From Pseudomonas sp. RIT-562 (GTDB taxonomy: Bacteria > Pseudomonadota > Gammaproteobacteria > Pseudomonadales > Pseudomonadaceae): DNA of 64,000 nucleotides. The notes under the pieces are model-generated. The model saw only the letters and a list, made by a program, of their open reading frames with translations. It was not told the DNA's origin and did no database searches. The translations under genes were made by a program, and so were the position numbers. Within the stretch, counting starts at the first letter, position 1. The number at the start of each line of letters is the position of its first letter. Positions 60,855 through 64,000 of the stretch are shown piece after piece. The stretch covers positions 1 through 64,000 of the forward strand of contig NZ_JAPJIV010000013.1 of assembly GCF_026241895.1 (NCBI RefSeq), written 5' to 3'.

Positions 60855-61156
60855 TGATATCTCCTGGTGTAGAAACGTGAAGTTCCGGGTCGGTGCCAGC
60901 CTGCCACCTTCAGGCGACAGCCCTGTGACACGAACCCGCTTCATAAGGACCGGCCATCATACACTGGGAGATTCACCTGTCCTCAACGGATTTCCCGAGC
61001 GCCACAAAATATCGTGGACGATGATTTCCTTAAGCCGAACCGTTCGTCAGTGACTCGGCTTTATAACAAGAAGCTTTCCGAAAGCACTTTGACAATCATT
61101 CTCGTTAACATTAAGATCCATCGCAATTGAGTCACAACCAGCGACGGTTCTCACTT
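60855..61156. promoter_or_regulatory. Peroxiredoxin-bfd divergent control region with Fur box
   Basis: A 302-base spacer that holds the peroxiredoxin promoter on the left and, at 61091-61109, a good Fur box for bfd on the right (separate entry). An inverted element CGAACCGTTCG at 61036-61046 is also visible. No gene. Confidence 0.6.
61091..61109. promoter_or_regulatory. Fur box upstream of bfd
   Basis: GACAATCATTCTCGTTAAC; its reverse complement matches the Fur 19-mer GATAATGATAATCATTATC at 14 of 19 positions. It is 48 bases before the bfd start, in line with known Fur repression of bfd. Confidence 0.8.
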
Positions 61157-61375
61157 ATGTATGTCTGCCTCTGCACTGGCGTCACCGACGGTCAAATCCG
61201 CGATGCAATCTATGAAGGTTGCTGCAGCTACAAGGAAGTCCGTCAGGCTACCGGCGTAGCCAGCCAATGCGGTAAATGCGCCTGCCTTGCCAAGGAAGTG
61301 GTGCGTGAAACCCTGACCAAGCTGCAAACCGCCCAGGCGGCGATCCCCTTCCCGGTAGAATTTACTGCCGCGTAA
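61157..61375 (+). CDS. bfd: Bacterioferritin-associated ferredoxin
   Basis: A 72-residue [2Fe-2S] ferredoxin that reduces bacterioferritin to release iron. The cluster cysteines lie in MYVCLCTGVTD (Cys at residues 4 and 6) and SQCGKCACL (Cys at about residues 38 and 41), a C-x-C...C-x-x-C pattern. Start set at 61157, 30 bases into a longer frame, with the usual MYVCLC. Located beside bfrB, its partner, and behind a Fur box. Confidence 0.96.
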   Translation: MYVCLCTGVTDGQIRDAIYEGCCSYKEVRQATGVASQCGKCACLAKEVVRETLTKLQTAQAAIPFPVEFTAA

Positions 61376-61391
61376 TTATCCTATTTCAAAC

Positions 61392-61417
61392 AACCGGACT
61401 TCATGTCCGGTTTTTTT
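61392..61417 (+). terminator. bfd terminator
   Basis: AACCGGAC, TTCAT loop, GTCCGGTT and five more Ts, about 16 bases after the stop. Confidence 0.93.
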
Positions 61418-61574
61418 ATGCCTGTAAATCAATTGCTTAGACGCTAGACGCGGAACACAAACATTCTTATTCCGATTAATTTTCACTTAACTTTCAATAA
61501 CTTAGGTTTGACACTCTTAGTTGTGCGGCTCAAACTCTGCCTTATAGACAGCTAATACAGGGCAGGACCCCATC

Positions 61575-62048
61575 ATGAAAGGCGACATTACAGTCATCCA
61601 GCATCTCAACAAGATCCTTGCCAATGAGCTGGTCGCGATCAATCAGTATTTTCTGCATGCGCGCATGTACGAAGATTGGGGTCTGAACAAGCTCGGCAAA
61701 CACGAGTACAAAGAATCCATCGACGAGATGAAGCACGCTGACAAACTGATCAAGCGCATCCTGTTCCTGGAAGGCCTGCCGAACGTCCAGGACCTGGGCA
61801 AGCTGCAGATCGGCGAGCACACCCGGGAAATGCTTGAGTGCGACCTGCGCATCGAACGCACCGGGCATGCTGACCTCAAAGTGGCGATCGCTCACTGCGA
61901 AACCGTTGCCGACTTCGGTAGCCGCGAATTGCTCGAAGATATTCTTGAATCCGAAGAGGAGCATATCGACTGGTTGGAAACACAGCTGGGCCTGATCGAC
62001 AAGATTGGTCTTGAGAATTATCTGCAGTCGCAGATGGGCGAAGAGTAA
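61575..62048 (+). CDS. bfrB: Bacterioferritin
   Basis: A 157-residue ferritin subunit; 24 subunits form a shell storing iron. The heme Met is M52 (in DEMKHADKLIKR) and ferroxidase residues are E18, E51 and H54, with E127 and H130 in ILESEEEHIDWLETQLGL; all are present. GLPNVQDLGKL is typical. The sequence matches P. aeruginosa BfrB. Together with bfd upstream it forms the storage and release unit. Terminator follows. Confidence 0.96.
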   Translation: MKGDITVIQHLNKILANELVAINQYFLHARMYEDWGLNKLGKHEYKESIDEMKHADKLIKRILFLEGLPNVQDLGKLQIGEHTREMLECDLRIERTGHADLKVAIAHCETVADFGSRELLEDILESEEEHIDWLETQLGLIDKIGLENYLQSQMGEE

Positions 62049-62072
62049 TTCGGCACCTGTACTCAGACATTA

Positions 62073-62110
62073 AAAAGCCCCGCCCTCTTAACAGAGGCGG
62101 GGCTTTTTTA
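62073..62110 (+). terminator. bfrB terminator
   Basis: AAAAAGCCCCGCC with inner TCT and AGA pairs, then GGCGGGGCTTTTTT; strong stem about 25 bases after the stop. Confidence 0.94.
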
Positions 62111-62140
62111 ATGACTGAATTCAGGTTCACCCGGAAACAA

Positions 62141-62232
62141 ATGTGGGAGCGGGCTTGCTCGCGAAAGCGGTGGTTCAGTCAACTAATCTGTTGAATGTTG
62201 TACCGCTTTCGCGAGCAAGCCCGCTCCCACAT
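62141..62232. repeat. REPIN-like inverted repeat (GTGGGAGCGGGC family)
   Basis: Perfect 31-base arms (62141-62171 and 62202-62232) around a 30-base spacer, the cleanest member of the family. It lies between convergent bfrB and grxD. Confidence 0.92.
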
Positions 62233-62240
62233 TGACGGGA

Positions 62241-62582
62241 TCAGGCTTCAGTCTTGGTCGCAGCAGCAGCTTCGACAGCAGCCTTGATCGTGGTCTGCAA
62301 CGAACCGTCAGCAGCCATCTCGGTCATGATGTCGCTACCGCCGACCAGTTCACCACCGACCCACAGTTGCGGAAAAGTTGGCCAGTTGGCGTATTTTGGC
62401 AGGTTGGCGCGAATTTCCGGGTTCTGCAGGATGTCCACGTAAGCGAACTTTTCACCACACGCCATCACGGCCTGGGCGGCTTTTGCGGAGAAGCCACACT
62501 GGGGGGCATTCGGCGAGCCTTTCATGTAAAGCAGAATAGTGTTGTTAGCAATCTGCTCTTTAATCGTTTCGATGATATCCAT
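62241..62582 (-). CDS. grxD: Monothiol glutaredoxin (Grx4-like)
   Basis: A 113-residue monothiol glutaredoxin with the CGFS active site in APQCGFSAKAAQAV (Cys about residue 29); WPTFPQLWVGGELVGGSDIM (about residues 69-88) is the glutathione-binding region. Such proteins carry a [2Fe-2S] cluster with glutathione and hand it on. A short Ala-rich tail (AAVEAAAATKTEA) slightly exceeds the usual length. GAGG lies six bases before the ATG at 62582. It lies beside bfrB, in an iron-handling neighbourhood. Confidence 0.95.
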   Translation of the reverse strand: MDIIETIKEQIANNTILLYMKGSPNAPQCGFSAKAAQAVMACGEKFAYVDILQNPEIRANLPKYANWPTFPQLWVGGELVGGSDIMTEMAADGSLQTTIKAAVEAAAATKTEA

Positions 62583-62679
62583 GGAGCACCTCGGCTGAAC
62601 TTTCCGACTCAAGGGTCGGCACGGTGGCGCATTGTAACGGAAACCTGAGCGCCATGCTCGGTCTCCCCGACAGACACGA

Positions 62680-64000
62680 TCAAGCCGCCGCCACCGTCAC
62701 CGGCACGCCGTTCAGCGCCGCGTTACCTGAAAGTTCGTCGAGCTGGCACTCATCCGTCAGGTCATTGGCGCTGGAACCGGGCTGGCCGCTGGCGATGGTC
62801 ATCTGGACACCAGGTCGGGCATGACCCCAGCCGTGAGGCAAACTGACCACGCCTTGCATCATGTCCAGGCTCGCCACCACCTCGACTTCAATCACCCCCA
62901 CTCGCGAACTGACGCGCACCCGCTGTCCATCAACGAGCCCGCGTTTGCTCAGGTCTTCCGGGTGCATCAGCAACTGATGGCGCGGCTTGCCTTTAACCAG
63001 CCGGTGATAGTTGTGCATCCACGAGTTGTTGCTACGCACATGACGGCGGCCGATCATCAGCAGCTCATCGGCAGCCGGAGCTCGCAAGGCGGCAAAACGC
63101 GCCAGGTCCGCGAGGATCACTGGCGGCGCTGCCTGAATTCGCTGGTTGGCGGTTTTCAGGCGCGGCGCGAGGTTAGGTTTCAATGCCCCCAGATCGACTC
63201 CATGGGGGTGATCGAACAACGTAGCCAACGACAATTTGTGCTCTGAAGCGTCGCCGTAAGCGCCCATGCGCAAACCGCGATCAATCATCTGCGCAGGGGC
63301 AATCGTTGGCTTGAGCTCCTTGCCGGTCCTGGTGGCAAACGCCTGGGCCAGCCCCACGAAAATCTCCCAGTCGTGCAACGCTCCGTCAGGCTTGGCCAGG
63401 ATCGCCCGGTTGAAGCGGCTGACGTTACGCACCGCAAACAGATTAAAGGTGGTGTCGTAGTGATCGTTTTCCAGGGCAGAGGTCGACGGCAGGATCAGGT
63501 CGGCGTAGCGCGTGGTCTCATTGATGTACAAGTCGACGCTGACCATGAACTCCAGGCCGTCCAGCGCCTGCTCCAGCTGTCGGCCATTAGGCGTGGACAA
63601 TACCGGATTGCCCGCCACGGTAATCAGCGCCCGCACCTGCCCTTCGCCTTCGGTGAGCATTTCTTCGGCCAGCGCCGAAACCGGTAGCTCACCGGCATAT
63701 TCCGGCCGTCCCGACACGCGGCTCTGCCACAAATTGAAATGCCCGCCGGAAGTCGACGCCACCAGATCCACTGCGGGCTCTGTGCATAGCGCCCCACCCA
63801 CTCGATCAAGATTGCCGGTGACCAGATTGATCAATTGCACCAGCCAATGGCACAGCGTGCCGAACGCCTGCGTCGACACCCCCATGCGCCCGTAGCACAC
63901 AGCCGTTGGCGCGCCGGCGAAGTCCCGTGCCAGCTGGCGGATGGATTCGGCCGGCACGGCGCACAGCGGGCTCATGGCCTCGGCCGTGAAAGGTGCCACT
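62680..64000 (-). CDS. Molybdopterin oxidoreductase (partial, C-terminal part)
   Basis: At least 440 residues of a molybdopterin-dependent enzyme of the formate dehydrogenase / assimilatory reductase type; the gene runs off the right edge, so the N-terminus, including any FeS motif, is not seen. Visible: LVNLVTGNLDRVGGAL-type LINLVTGNLDRVGGAL, TVAGNPVLSTPNG, LPSTSALENDHYDT and a C-terminal molydopterin-binding domain with MHPEDLSKRGLVDGQRVRV, SLPHGWGHARPGVQM and the ending ANDLTDECQLDELSGN. Role not assignable from this fragment. On the same strand as grxD but 97 bases upstream of it, with an empty gap. Confidence 0.87.
   Translation of the reverse strand, partial: VAPFTAEAMSPLCAVPAESIRQLARDFAGAPTAVCYGRMGVSTQAFGTLCHWLVQLINLVTGNLDRVGGALCTEPAVDLVASTSGGHFNLWQSRVSGRPEYAGELPVSALAEEMLTEGEGQVRALITVAGNPVLSTPNGRQLEQALDGLEFMVSVDLYINETTRYADLILPSTSALENDHYDTTFNLFAVRNVSRFNRAILAKPDGALHDWEIFVGLAQAFATRTGKELKPTIAPAQMIDRGLRMGAYGDASEHKLSLATLFDHPHGVDLGALKPNLAPRLKTANQRIQAAPPVILADLARFAALRAPAADELLMIGRRHVRSNNSWMHNYHRLVKGKPRHQLLMHPEDLSKRGLVDGQRVRVSSRVGVIEVEVVASLDMMQGVVSLPHGWGHARPGVQMTIASGQPGSSANDLTDECQLDELSGNAALNGVPVTVAAA

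Noticed and set aside
60855..61156. Extended start of the peroxiredoxin gene to 60944
   Set aside because: The extra residues have no family similarity and the ATG at 60854 has a clear ribosome site.

Overview
The window is chromosomal DNA of a fluorescent pseudomonad, most likely the Pseudomonas fluorescens group. The evidence is the high GC content, near-unbroken gene order matching what I recall of P. aeruginosa (argP-argO-sodB-bifA-imelysin operon-mexVW-wapQ-colSR-groESL-fxsA, then nth-PA3496, then argG-motY-pyrC-rnt-prx-bfd-bfrB-grxD), the colRS/orf222/wapQ arrangement described for P. fluorescens, and many REP/REPIN-type inverted repeats of the GTGGGAGCGGGCTTGCTCGCG kind. I see no tRNA, rRNA, CRISPR array, insertion sequence or prophage.

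Layout. 1-14.6 kb is catabolic and accessory: a dicarboxylate-type MFS permease, a flavin reductase-like protein, an ABM monooxygenase, an AraC regulator, then a minus-strand block of a thiamine-diphosphate decarboxylase (AruI-like), an aldehyde dehydrogenase and a polyamine-type ABC transporter with a divergent LysR gene, followed by an exported metallo-beta-lactamase-fold protein with its own divergent LysR. 15-19 kb holds pobR/pobA for 4-hydroxybenzoate and a 14-TM MFS pump. 19-24.3 kb has a duplicated-Cache periplasmic protein, a coiled-coil membrane protein, an epimerase, argP/argO and sodB. 24.6-32 kb has the c-di-GMP phosphodiesterase bifA and a four-gene imelysin / di-heme / DUF1513 export operon behind a Fur-like inverted repeat. 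32-41 kb has an RND efflux pair and the envelope-stress unit wapQ-orf222-colS-colR with a divergent PAP2 phosphatase carrying a good ColR box. 41-46 kb has groESL (with a heat-shock promoter), fxsA, a HugZ-like protein and an SDR. 46-54 kb has apbC, metG, a reduced Rnf cluster and nth. 54-56 kb is a more A+T-rich patch with an orphan response regulator and an unknown two-TM protein. 56-64 kb is conserved core: argG, motY, pyrC, rnt, peroxiredoxin, Fur-controlled bfd, bfrB, grxD and the 3' part of a molybdopterin oxidoreductase.

The most unusual object is the Rnf cluster (49.65-53.14 kb): it keeps rnfA, B, D, G and E but has no rnfC. RnfA has lost both cysteines that normally hold the intramembrane iron-sulfur cluster, RnfE keeps only one and is short, and RnfB lacks its membrane anchor, while the flavin-attachment threonines of RnfD and RnfG and all FeS cysteines of RnfB remain. 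This looks like a remodelled electron-transfer complex rather than random decay, because the genes are tightly coupled by overlapping stops and starts. Secondary points of interest are the AruI-like catabolic cluster with Crc/Hfq-type CA motifs, the A+T-rich patch, the altered metal site of the exported MBL protein, and the number and variety of REPIN-like elements.
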